Shown here: positions 38,947-51,500 of the stretch, piece by piece
How the letters are laid out: the number at the start of each line of letters is the position of its first letter
Numbering within the stretch: position 1 is the stretch's first letter
Assembly (NCBI GenBank): GCA_009823395.1
Contig: CM020520.1
Coordinates: 3,882,501-3,946,500 of the forward strand
Length of the DNA stretch: 64,000 nt
Direction: 5' to 3'
Origin: Thamnaconus septentrionalis
Lineage: Eukaryota > Chordata > Actinopteri > Tetraodontiformes > Monacanthidae
The notes under the pieces: generated by a model
What the model saw: only the letters and a program-made list of their open reading frames with translations
Database searches by the model: none
Told to the model about the DNA's origin: nothing
Position numbers and translations under genes: made by a program

Positions 38947-40123
38947 TATAAATATAAAGAGGGGCAGAGAGAGATAGATAGATAAAGGATGTCAACCTTC
39001 AAGGGTTACTAGAGGTAAGTTTGACCCCATCACAGTCTCTCACTGCATTTGCACTTTTGACGCTCCACAGCTTTGCGAGGAGATCAGCTGAGCAGCAAAG
39101 TGTGACTCCGCCTCGATGCGGGAACACCTCCTTCGTGGCTTTTATGAGTAATAACGCAGTCTGGAGGTAATGGCTCGCCGCTGCAAACACCCTTCAGGCC
39201 ACACTGATGAATTCTCAATTTACATGCCGCTTTACGTGTCTTTAAACGTGCTGGCGGGCCGTGAGCAGTAGGTGATGCAATACACCGTTCACTGCGATAG
39301 CGTGTACTTGACTTTACAAAATATGGACTACAAGAGAAAAATGGAATAGTCTAAAACTCTATCAGTGGCACAAATGCACATAATTGCTTGTTTTATTTCT
39401 CCCGTCTTTTTCTCGTACAGTTTGATGTGCTTTAATGTCGGCGGGGAGCTGTCAAAAACAGCTACGTCACTGCCAAAAGCAGCTTCTAAAATTAAATCTG
39501 TTGAAGCTTTTACGCACACGTGTGCACACACACAGTTTACTAATATTACATTGAAATACATATGTATTTTTAATTCAATTTCTTCAGTGAGCATTAATAG
39601 ATAGATTTCCTGTGACACATTTGAATATATGTTTAATACAGTATATGTTTTATTATAAATGTATGTTTTCATTTATTTCCTGAGTCCAGCTGAGCCCGGC
39701 GAATACGTAGATGCTGGAGTGAATTGACTCTGGGTAATTGATCCCTGAGGATTTATTTCACTCGTCCACATCCAGACAGATATTCAGTTACTAACGAAGC
39801 TCAGTTTCATGTGTTTTTAGCAGGAAGAATGTCAGGGAGGAGGATCTTTCTCAGGTTTGACACGGACACAGATCCCTGCATCCAGCTGAGGCAAGATTTG
39901 TTTGAAGAAAAAAAATGCAACAAATTAAGGGATGAGGCTGGGAGATTTTTAAACACTGAGGTGAGCGGTGTTTTGCAGCGCAACATGGTAATCTTATCTG
40001 CAAAGGTTGTTGGCTTGATTCCAGCTGAAACATGCCACAAACAAATGGAGCCTGTGAGGTATTTGGGGCACACAGCTGGAAAGCTGAAATCTATTAGAGG
40101 AAGGTGCGCCAAACATGTTAGAG

Positions 40124-40162
<39 letters not shown>

Positions 40163-40909
40163 TGTGCATGTGTAAATCATGATCAATAAATAAATACATA
40201 CAATATGGCCTATGTATTCTTACAATTTATACGTATGTGCTGGATTTTGTAGGCCGTCGCATCATTTATTACCTCGTCCCAAAATCTGATTTAGATTTTA
40301 TTCTCAAAGCTCATGAAGTAGCAGAAAAAAACTTTTTCCTGTTTGAACTTTCATTCTAAGTTAATGAAAGTTCTTGAATTCAAAAAGTGTTGTTTTTTTA
40401 AAAAAAAAAAAAAAAAGAAAAAGAAAATTCCTCCTTACCACCCACCCACTCCCCCGACCCCAAATCCCCTTATTCTCAACCCTGACACTCCTGCACTGAG
40501 GACAGATTCATAATAGAAGAAAATTAGGATTCCATAGACTTTTTTCCCAAAAGTGTTCCTCTTTGCTGACCTCGATGAAGTTCTTTTCAGTGGATGAGGA
40601 TGGTAACATGGAGTTTCTTTGTTACAGCTTCAAGAGATTGAAATTTGCCGATTTTCTTATTACAATGATTATTATGGTTAAGTTCCATACAAGGGCACTT
40701 GTAATGCAGGCATCATTTTATCTGTAATGAAGCACCTTTCCCCCACTGTACTATTTACTCTCTCCAAGCCAAGGCTCCTCTAGTCTTGCACTATGTGCAC
40801 TGGGACTGATTGACTTCTGGGCTCTTGCTGTGTAAACTCTTATATCTGAGTGTCTTTCAGTACCGATGGAGCCTCCAAAACACTGGGTGTCGTGTTGAGT
40901 GACCCTGTC

Positions 40910-40940
<31 letters not shown>

Positions 40941-43900
40941 TGTTCTTACCCAGCAGCGTGATGATACAGCCCAGGATGGCCATGAGAGCCCCGGTGCTGA
41001 GGCCGGTGGCGGTGTACGCCACGGCGCCGCAAGACAGCGCCACGCCGTCGGAGTCGCAGTCGCACACGCGCACCGAGAGCGTGTTGGTGCTGCTGAGGGC
41101 GGGATTCCCGCTGTCCACAATCAACACGGGCAGTCGATACATAGGTTGCTCACTTCTGCGGAAGCCTCCCCGCTTGGTCAGTATGGAGGCCGTGTTGTCT
41201 GGGGGGAGAAAGAAAAAAGAGAAAGAAACGACAAATAAAACATCAGTGAACCCGAAGGGGGCAAAACATTGTATTAAAGTTGCATAAAAGCTTTAGTGGC
41301 TTCCAGCCAACCATGAAGTGAAACTCTGACTAACAGGAGGTGGGACTGCTGTGCTTTCATTCTGCAATTTGGAAGTGTTTTTTCATTTTTTTTCTTTTTT
41401 TTTTGAGTGAGGACGCTAACAGATGGTGGTATTAACACGATTCATTATATGACACAACAGCACATTTCTCTCTCCTGATCTTGGCCACCTGTTGGCGAAA
41501 AATAGGTTTGGTTTCTCACATGAAAATTTCTCAGGAAAATGAGAGGAAGAGGCAGCCAGAGGACAATGCATTTCCAAATAATCATCTGTTGGAAAAAAGG
41601 ACGTACATTGAAAAGAAAAAAACAAAACACTTTGAATTTTAAATTTGATTTTGCTTTCACGTGCAACCCAAGTAGGTCCTTCATAAGAATACTTTTATGA
41701 CACAGCGGCTCAAGGCAAAGAGTGAAATTCAGAGCCAGAAAAACCTTAACGCGTGTTTCAAAGCCGACCCCTTCATCAATTTTTGCTGAAATAAAATGTG
41801 ATTGTCTTCTGAGATTGAGGACCTTGGCTCTCTCCTAAAGTGTTCCCAACACCCTTCCTCACTAATTCAACCATCTGCGCCTCAATTGTTCAATCAGCTG
41901 AGCAGACCTGGAGTGCAAAGGTGAGTCAGAGTCCTTCCCTTCACCTTAGTCAAACTTCTCACAGCAACCTTCTCCACGTCCTCGTCTCTTTTCTTCCACC
42001 TGTTCCTACTTAAGTGCCGAGTCTCTAATCTTAAAAGGTGCAGCCATGCACTGATAAGTATCGTGAGACACAACACAAATTGGCATCTTTTCTTCCCAGT
42101 CAATGTCTTAGTGGTCAAGTGAATGCCTCAAATAAATACAAACAACTGAGAAAGTTGAAAACTGTTGAACTCCATTATTATTATTATTATTATTATTATT
42201 GTTCAGTGGCAAACACAATCTCACTTCGGCCTTGACGACTGGGTGTCACAGCGCTATGAAAAACAACTTTTTAAGTGCCGCACAGTACTTCAGTTCTCAA
42301 CAACAACAGCAAAAAACAACAACAACAAAAAACACAATTTTTCTTCTTCTTGGACGAAGCTCTCAGAAGCTGTCTGGCAGCCAAGTTGCTTCACATGGAT
42401 GTGCAATCACATGGATTACAGTGGCGCAGCCACCCCGCTGCTTCTGCTGATGTCGCATCAAGAATGTGGGCAGTGGAGCCTCAGCCTGAGTGCCAGCAAC
42501 ACAAAGTAATACAACACAAAACAGGAAAAACAGCAGCTGACACTTGATTAGGGCCTGACTTCAATTCAGTCAGAGACGTTTTTTCTAAAGACTGTTAAAT
42601 GCTTGTTTATAGGTGGACAGCAAGTCAAATTTCAATTTGTCAGAGTGTTTTCCTGCCGTGTGGTTCCCTGTGGCCTTGCATTCAGCAGAACAAGGCCAAA
42701 ACATAAAGGGCCATGACACAAAATATTAAATTAACAAACAATTGCTTTTTTGTGTTGGTTGGGGGTGATTTTCTTTACACTCTCAATCCTCAAGCAATTA
42801 CAAACAGGGGGGAAGAGAAACAGTGGTTGTGAGGGCATTGTCATCTTGGAGTTATGGCTTCATTTGGCAGGATGTGGCACGCATGTGAGGCCTCACTTCC
42901 TTCGTATTTCTTTCCCGGAGTCAGATTGCAGCGTAGATTGTGTCCAGACGGAGGGCAGACACCCAGAGCACGAGTGAGCAATGGCCAAAGTGTCAACTGC
43001 ACGGCCGCGAGGCTCAATTCCGAGGGAAGCAGGTAGCAAATAGACTGTGCCTCACTTGACCAAACACCCTTAACGCACACAAAGGACCACTAGCAATAAC
43101 ACTTATGAGGGGTTTGTGATTGAGCGGCACTGTGTTGCAGCTCTGATCGGATGGAGGTGGAAATAATTAAAAAAAAAAAAAAACAAACAATGCCTGACTT
43201 TTACAGTTTCTGCAATGTCCTTCAAACTATTTAGACAATTGCAGAAACAAACATTGCTGCATCATCTTAACCATCACGCTATTCTAAATTCTAACTGACT
43301 AAAAAAAAAAAAAAATAGTCCTTCAAATAGTTATATCTGGAACAGGAAATGTGCGTGTCAAAATCCTGTACAAACATTGACACACATGTAACAAGGGCTT
43401 CAGTTCAGGACTTTGCAACGTGTTTTCCAGGAAAAAAACAAAAAAACAAAACTATCTTCGAGATCTGTCCAACACCAAAAAACATCCGTGAAAGTACCTT
43501 TGTTGTCACGCAGGGTGAAGTTGAGGTTGCTGGCGACGGGTGCAGCCAGGGAGAAAAAGAAGCGGTGGCCACTCAGCGGTTCGTCTTTATCCACTGCGCT
43601 GACGGTCTGGATCACCTGAGAGAAGAAGCCACCATATGAAAATCGGTTAGCATGCTGCTGCAAGGCTTTTCTTTCCGAAATCACTGAAAATGTGGCGGGC
43701 TGAATCACTGCTGTCAGGCCATTGCATATGTGCATCACCTTTGAGAGATTTATTCGCAGGAAATGGGCACATTAATCTTTCTTAAGCGGCCGCGCCGCGC
43801 CGCGAGTAAATGGGAGGAAATCAACTTAATTCTCACTGATGTAAGAGATTCGCCTCACAATGTTTGGCCGCTGCTTTCTGCCATCAATCGCATAAAGTAC

Positions 43901-45491
43901 ATTAAGTGCTTATTTGGCAGGAGGCTGGAGGCCTTTGGGGATGAAATGTTGTCTTATGGCTGGATCTATATTCAAGATTTCTAGACAAAATACAGTCCAG
44001 ATTTTTTTTTTTCTGTGCATAACCACAGCAGCAATATAGAGAAGAGAGGCCCTTTGAGAGTGAATGTGCATGTCTATGAAGCGGCACAGATGAGTGACTC
44101 TCAGCCATAAACAAGTCACGTGTCGTGTCCATTTTACTCTGCAAATATGTTTTATGGAACGGTGCCGCGCAAATGTAAACCTTTCAAAGCTTCATAAACA
44201 CAGCAATGACAAAAATATTATTCCTGTTTATTTTCTCACACTGCCAGAGGCAGCATACGTTTCAACTGCTCAAGACAAAGTTGATGGAAACATAAAATCC
44301 TCTGTGTCTGTTTCATGTCGCGCGGTTGCGTGACAAGAGCAAAACACTCATCGCTCGTCCGCCCACCGCTGAAAATAGTTCATTGTGAGTTCCCCTCACT
44401 ATTAATATGAGCCACATTGCCACATGTACCTAGCATAGCATGAACTGCCAGTGAATAGGGCTCTGCGTCCTAATGTTGAAATAAATGCATGTGTTATGCA
44501 GTCAGGCTTCCACTTCATTATTACGGGAGGGAAAATGAGTCAGAATGCGAAAGACTGCGGCTCGAGTTAAACAAGTAAGTGCCGTTTTTGTCTCCAAACC
44601 AAAGTCTCAACAGGATCTGACGACAATGAGTAATGAAATATAAATAAAGGATAAAAAAAAAACTTTCACCGACCACCAAGAGGCTAATCATTATTATTTA
44701 TACAAATGTGGCATCTTAGAATAATGTTATCTGCACATGAAAGGGTAAAAAAAAAAGTCACCAAGCCTTCATTTTCGCTCTGTACGTGTCTGCAAGCAAA
44801 ATAAACGGAGAGAGGGAGAGGAATCTCGCTCGGCGGGCAGCGTCAAGGAGAAGCATATCACACGGACGTGCCATATGGACGACAAATGATAGCTGCCGCA
44901 AAGGCCTTCAAAGTGGGTGTTACCGCGGCGGCGTTCTTATAAATTTAGATGAAGGCAGCGCGGCCCTTTTGTCGGCAAACTGGGGCGAAAGTAAACCACT
45001 GTGAAAGCTGGCGTCCGTGGATGGGATCCAAGAGCTCCTCAAAAAGCAATTCACACTAAATTATCACATCTCACAGCCCCTCCCTCCATCAGACCTCCTC
45101 CCCCAACAAGACATCAAGAGGAAACAAGCAAAAATAAATAAATCACCAAGTAATAATTAATAGGATGGTGAGAAGAGAAAAAAAACAGAGGTAAAGATCC
45201 ATCAGTGTTGAAACATGGATTATCAGTTGTCAGCGGTGATTAAATGCTGTTGGTTAGAAGCTGTCAGGTGTGTGGGGTTGGTGTAGGTGGTAAATGACAT
45301 CCTGCCAATTATTGAATCTGGCAGGCAGGGTAAGAAATATATAAATAAATACATAAATAAATAAATCATGAATATTTTACTCTGTTTCCAAACAAAATTA
45401 ACCTTCTTTCATCAGCAAAAAACACAACAAAGACATTAAATTTGTGTCTGTCAGTGTGGCGTGTTTGCTATTTAGCATCTATTCACATTTA

Positions 45492-45530
<39 letters not shown>

Positions 45531-48500
45531 ATCTGCTCTGGCTGGAGAACACTCTCTGGTGTTTGTGTCAGACCACGTCAGCAGCGTGCAGGCAGACGCA
45601 GCAACCGGTCGCCCGCACGCTCGGCTGCACGAAAGCCGCCGCCACCGATTCTGGGATCATAATGCCTCCTTCGCAAGCCTCTCACTCTGTTATGGAAATT
45701 CCGACATCTGATAGAAACCTATCTGTGCGCTTCCTACAGCGACACATCCAATGCACAATTTGAACCCTTTTGATGTCATCTGAATATTGCAGATGGATTC
45801 CGAGCTTATCTCCAGGAAGGTTTTCCTGCTCCTCGCCGCCGAGGCAAAGGGCTGTAAATCATCCTTAAATCAAACACTTTGTAATGTATAATGCCTTTCA
45901 TTAGGGCGGCTCTGATGCATGGCGCACGCCGGCGGTGGTGGGGGGATTCTCTAATGGCTTGAGAAGGAGACCGGAGGAGCAGAAGGCACGGATGGAGGCA
46001 ACATTTTCATTTTTTTTTTCTCGCTGAAGGAGATGAAAAGTACAAGTAGATCGGTGTGTGTCTGTCGGTCTGTCTGTCGGTCTGTCTGTCTGTCTGTCTA
46101 TCACATGGCCAGAATGCGAGGGCCGGCGGATCACAGAATTAATGGCTTTTGCAGTATTCACATAGATAAGAAAAGAAATAGAGGCGGCAGCAAACATAAA
46201 AAATTAGTCAACACGGGAGGCATGTATGCATGCACGCACAAAAACATACAGTATATGTAATGCATGAATTCTATTACTCTGAATAACTGGCAAACATAAT
46301 GTAATCATTGCACCTGCCTGGTCAAAAGTGATTCCTGAAGCGTTTCAGTGCAGACAAACGGAGCATTTCTACAATTGGAGGAGATGTTTTTTTGCAGCAC
46401 ACTCCAGCTTGATTGACTCCACCGGCTGCATTTGCGTCGCATAACTGCGACGGACTCGCGGTGTGCGACGCTGTTGAGAGCGCACCTGACACACATGCAC
46501 GTGTGCCGCAAATTGACGACGTCTGACCAGCCAGCCAGTAGCCACTCCAGACTAAGATGAATAAACAGGTAGTATAGTAGTATAGGTAGTAGCTGAGGTA
46601 TTAGGAACACTTCTTCTACATAATGCCTTCAATGCATGAAGACAAGATTGATCATGTGAAGGTACAAGATACTGATCCTGGATGATGTCACCTCCTTCAC
46701 AGCAGATCAGGAACAGGAACCTGCTCCAACATGGACTCACTTTGTTGCATCCAGTTATCTTATTATCCCGCTGTGGGCGACGGATGCTGAGCCGTATGCG
46801 CCGCGCCGCGCCGCGCCGCGCCACCAGACACTCCAGATTAATATATGAGCGTTTAGATTTTTTTGTTGATGTGGTCCTGTGTTTTCACAGCTCCTCGCTT
46901 TGCGCCCTCGTGCTGATATCGTCACCCCAAACATCGCCTTCACGTGAGACCCAGCAAACAGCCTTCACTCACACTTCCCACCCTGCTGTCATCACACACT
47001 CACACAGATTTTCCTGATAATTAGAACATACGTGTAACCCGTCACCACTTTTCAACACTTGGTAAGCAGGTTCACCACTTTTGCCAAAAATACTTCTCGA
47101 AGAAGCCTCGACTTCTGATCTCTTGGTCAAGTTTTTTTTTTTTTTTTTGCAGTGCAAACAACAATCACAGAGTTACTTCCACCTTAACAAATCTGTTGTC
47201 AGCACCCTGATGAAACACCTAACGGCTAATATTAAACTGATGAAAGATACATGTAAAGACTGCTGGTGTCTGGATATTTTTTCTTGCTGTTGTTTTTGCT
47301 GCCATTTGTGTGATTGATGTGACGTTTTGGGGAAGCGGATGACCGGGCATGAGAATTTGTTGTGATTGAATAGAGAGAAAATAGAAAAAAGATAAAATTA
47401 GAGGGAAATAAAAGTTCAAGACACTTTAAATACTCTTGACCGGCATTGAAATTTGACATCTTGAAGAGACGGGAAACATTTTCTGAACAAACAGAAAGAA
47501 ACATCAGAGATATAATAATTTGTTTTATGGTCACGACTGCTGCGATTATCTTTTATTTTTTTTGCAAACCTCAAATCAGTGGTTCGAAAGGACAGACCTT
47601 TGACAAACGAAACACAGCAGTCGCACTTCTGCTCACGCTGCGGCTCGACTCGGAAACAAGCGGCCTGGCGTGACGCCGCCGTAAGAAACATTTAAAAAGC
47701 CGTTCCAGCGGCGGGTGGGGAAAAGATGTGGGAAAGCAGGAGCAGCAGCAGATTGCCAATTCCACTCATGTATGAAATGGCGACACCGTAGTGATTGTAC
47801 AACATGACCCCTCTCCATTGCCACCTCTGGTTCTGCCCTCCACCAACCCCATCATAGCATCAATTAATATTATGGCAGAAGACAGACACGCTGCTGATCC
47901 GTTACAAGTGGCGTCTCTGCAGGGATGCAGTTAGTGTCACTCGACAGTCATAATTAGCCCTTTAAAAATGTGCAGGTTATTTCACTCCTGCAGCTCCCCG
48001 TTAGTAAATGTGTGCTTCAGAGCCACGCAGGCAAGTCCTGTGATATTTTCCCCCATTATTTTGAAAACAAACTTCCCAGGAGTGCGTTTTTTTTCTGTAA
48101 ATAATCTATATTTGCCTTTAAAAATAAATGGCAAGCGCGACTTGGGTTGAGTGTTTTGGTTTCTCTGGAACAAAAGAAGAGCAGCAGCAGAGTAAAACTG
48201 ACAGCAGGGCTAAACGCCAATCCGGCAGAAAAACAGTTCCTCCGTGCAGCCTCTGTTTGTGGATGTATAATAGTAAAAACTACATTTGATTGTGGCCTCT
48301 GCTCACGGCCAGACTAATAAAATGATGGGCTCTTGGCAAGACTGTTTGCACCTAAAATAAAACAAGGCTGCGTTCACACCAAATCTGAGGCCACAACACA
48401 ATTTGACAGGGTTCACGCTGTAGTTACAGCGAGCAGGAAAGTTGCCAGTTTTTTTCTGGCGTCCCAACCATGAATAAAAGATTTGTAACCTTTATAATTC

Positions 48501-51500
48501 ATACTCTGGAAAAACAGTTGTCATTACCTGTAATTCTGACATTTCAGCTGCGCTTTGGTTCAATGCATTGATTTATGTACAAAGAATAATTTGACTTCCA
48601 TCGTTGGCTGTAGCTGCAAGGAGTATTTGCAGGGCAAAGTGATATGAAGGACGGCATTGACATCGCTGATTTGAACTTTTTTGAAATGTAAACTCCCACT
48701 CTGCTATTCGCACAAAGCCGAGATGTAGGTTAAAGTGCTGAAGGCCTTGTCTTCTCCAGCCCACACAAAGTTGTGTGTGGCTGAAAGTTATTCAGATTTA
48801 AATACTGAAGCTCGGAGGTGGTGGATGACTTTCTTGTTACCAAACTTTCCGTTTTCTCTAATTTTTTTAAACACAAACTCAGTCTGTGGCTCAAGAAAGG
48901 AAGACAGACAGAGAGAGCAGACCCAGCATAAAACTATCGTCAGAAAAATAATTTTCTCACTTTTCTTTTCATGAATTATCTGTCTCTAGAACAAAGAGAA
49001 TCGCTGACTCTACTGTTCAACAGAGCTAAATCTGAATGGACTTTGATTTCTAGTGTCCTCCACTTCAAATGGCTGGTCAGGACTCTGAAGTTCAGCTCTG
49101 CCTTCAGACGTCATCAAATACTTTGCCTGCAGCCCATAAAGACGCAAAGGCAATAGGGCAGACGGGAGCTTCATATGTTGCAACATCATCATTAAACATT
49201 GACGTAAAGTCATATGGGGGGGGAAAGTTTGCAAGGGGGTTAGAAAAAGAGACAAGCTTAGGAAGACAGTTCCAAAAGTGCAGCGCAGTTTGGTGACTTG
49301 AATATAATATGCAAATCTCAAAACCTGTGTGTCACAAACCAACACTACAGTCATTTGAAACGCTATGTGGTCTTGGGCCCCCGTAAAGAAATCCGGATGG
49401 ATGCTCCGACGTACAAACACCTGCCGGCTTACTGACCAGCTGATGGTCAACAAAGAGCTAATCTGACACGGAGTCCTGTGGCAGAATAGGCAGAATGAAG
49501 GGCTTTGACCTGCAAAGTGGGGAAGTGACCTACAGCAGCACAACCTCTGGAATCTCTGTCTGCCTACGGGTGACACATCGCCGCCAGCAGCCTTTGATCA
49601 GTGCGCAGCTCCCACCGCTGTCCCAGCCTGCCAGCCTCCCCTCGTGAGTGTTCATTTCACGAGTTTTCAGGGGGACAACTGTGCCATCATGATCACTTAA
49701 TGGAAGTTAGTTCACAAATTTACTCTTGCTCTTTTCTTGTGTCCAAGTTTTGTTGCATTCGCTCCATGCTAAAGTAATCTCACAAATAAAGCTGCTTATG
49801 AGAGCAGCAAAACCACTTGGTTATGACATTCGATGCTCAAGAGGACTTGGAATTCAACGGAAGTTTTTCCGCACGCCAAACCTGGACTGCGTATGACCTT
49901 TCAGACAGACAAGAGAACAAATCAGCAGTACACAACATTGTTGTGCAAGCAGCTTTCGAAGTGTGCTGGGGTGTTTGAATAATCAATGAATCCACGCGGC
50001 TGTGCGGAAATGCACTTGAGACCCTTAACTAACTCTGCTTCGGTGGGATGGCCGCAGGTGATGCAATTAATATTTCCCTCATCAATGATGTATTACTTTT
50101 CCTATCAGCACCTCCTTAGGTGTTAATCAGGGTGATAATTTTTATGGCCAGACTGACAGACTGGAAGCTGTTTTACAACCCACGCAACAGCCACCCGATA
50201 CTGATGTGGACATCTACTCATATCAAGTCAGATCAGGACGTTGATGAGACGCAGATGGGGGACTGGAGAAGGACAGAGGACACTGGGGCAGTCAATTAGC
50301 CAATAGCTGTGTTCAATCAAAGGTCTTGGAGGGAGATAACTGGAGCAGTTTGACCAAACCTCTCTCCCTTCTTCTGTTTATTTTTTCATTGTGCAACTCT
50401 TGATTAAAGCTGCTGGATGTGACATCAGCTCCAAGTTTAATCTGATTATTTTTGCTGTAACAGTGTTCCAATTTGACACTGTCCCTGTTATCCTTGAATC
50501 CCCTGCACTATCACATCAAAACCACCTCAAACATTCATTTCAATATTTGAGAATAATGCAAGAACAGAAAACAAAGGAGTAAAAATCCCTTTGCAAAGCT
50601 CCGTTACCTCTCTCTATATAACTCGCACATGAATTATACTGTTTTGTGTTTTGCCAATTTATTCATTCGCTATTTTCACTCAACCCTGCAAAAAAAAAAG
50701 CAGGTTGACAAATAACTTTAAAATATGAATGCAAATAGCATATTTAAAAAGGCCCAAATAGCCATTTCAAACACAATGCATCATTCTGATCAATTGGATG
50801 TTTTCAAGTCTCCACACCTCCTTTACCCTCTGCCTACGATTGTATTTTCCAAATGCCAGGAGCAGATAAATCACCGCCAACACAGACGCACAAGTCGTTA
50901 AGCAATAAGGCCAAATTTCCTTTTCCAATATACTTGGACACAGTCTCGAAATAGCTCCTGTTTGTTTGATACGGTGAGATATTCTCTTACAACGTATTTC
51001 TTTTTTTTTTTTTGCACCATACCATCTAATTAGACAGGTTTTCAAAACAAACAGTCCGACTGTGACGGAGCACGAGGCCGTCTCAGCATGAGACACTGTA
51101 TTACACCGTGAATATTACTGTGGATTACAGCCACAGATGGAGTCAAACGCTGTCATTAAACTGGCATAGACAGAATGGAATGAAAGCAATATGTCTAATG
51201 AAGGATAGCACCTGCCGTACACGTTATTAGGTCTCTGGGATGTGACTCACACTAATGATGCCTTGGAGAATGACCTCAAGCTGTGAGGCAGACATGCTCG
51301 CTCCCTGAACTTCTTTCAGGTGAAAAAAATAAAGATTTTATCATGGTTATCACAGTAAGTGGGTTGTCTTTGTGAGTAAACATCCAGGTAAAGAGAAAGA
51401 GAAGCTGAGGTCTGACTGAAGAAGGAAAAACTAGTGGGAGGGGGCTTACCTGACCAGGCAGGGTGTTTTCACACAGGAGGGTTTCATAGTCGATGGCAAA

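Larger units (their letters stand above)
34860..40949 (-). other. cdh7: cdh7 last intron (6090 bases)
   Basis: Separates the two exons that together encode the transmembrane helix. It holds a long GT repeat, an AAAGA-type tract, a CAAACA tract, an AT repeat and a second GT repeat; no coding sequence recognised. The homologous cdh19 intron is 964 bases. Confidence 0.8.
43616..51449 (-). other. cdh7: cdh7 intron between the 122- and 118-base exons (7834 bases)
   Basis: The largest complete intron in the window. It includes a GT repeat, a TCTG repeat and a CCGCG run at 46799-46822. ORFs of up to about 190 codons occur but resemble no known family. The homologous cdh19 intron is 319 bases. Confidence 0.8.

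Noticed and set aside
39811..40182. 123-codon plus-strand ORF ending in a GT repeat
   Set aside because: It ends in a microsatellite and shows no domain; chance ORF.
46560..46690. TAGTAGTATAGGTAGTAG region resembling a possible DNA-transposon fragment
   Set aside because: No terminal inverted repeats, target duplication or transposase remnant could be seen.
49010..49576. 188-codon minus-strand ORF inside a cdh7 intron
   Set aside because: No similarity I can recognise, no splice signals consistent with cdh7 phases, and unremarkable composition.
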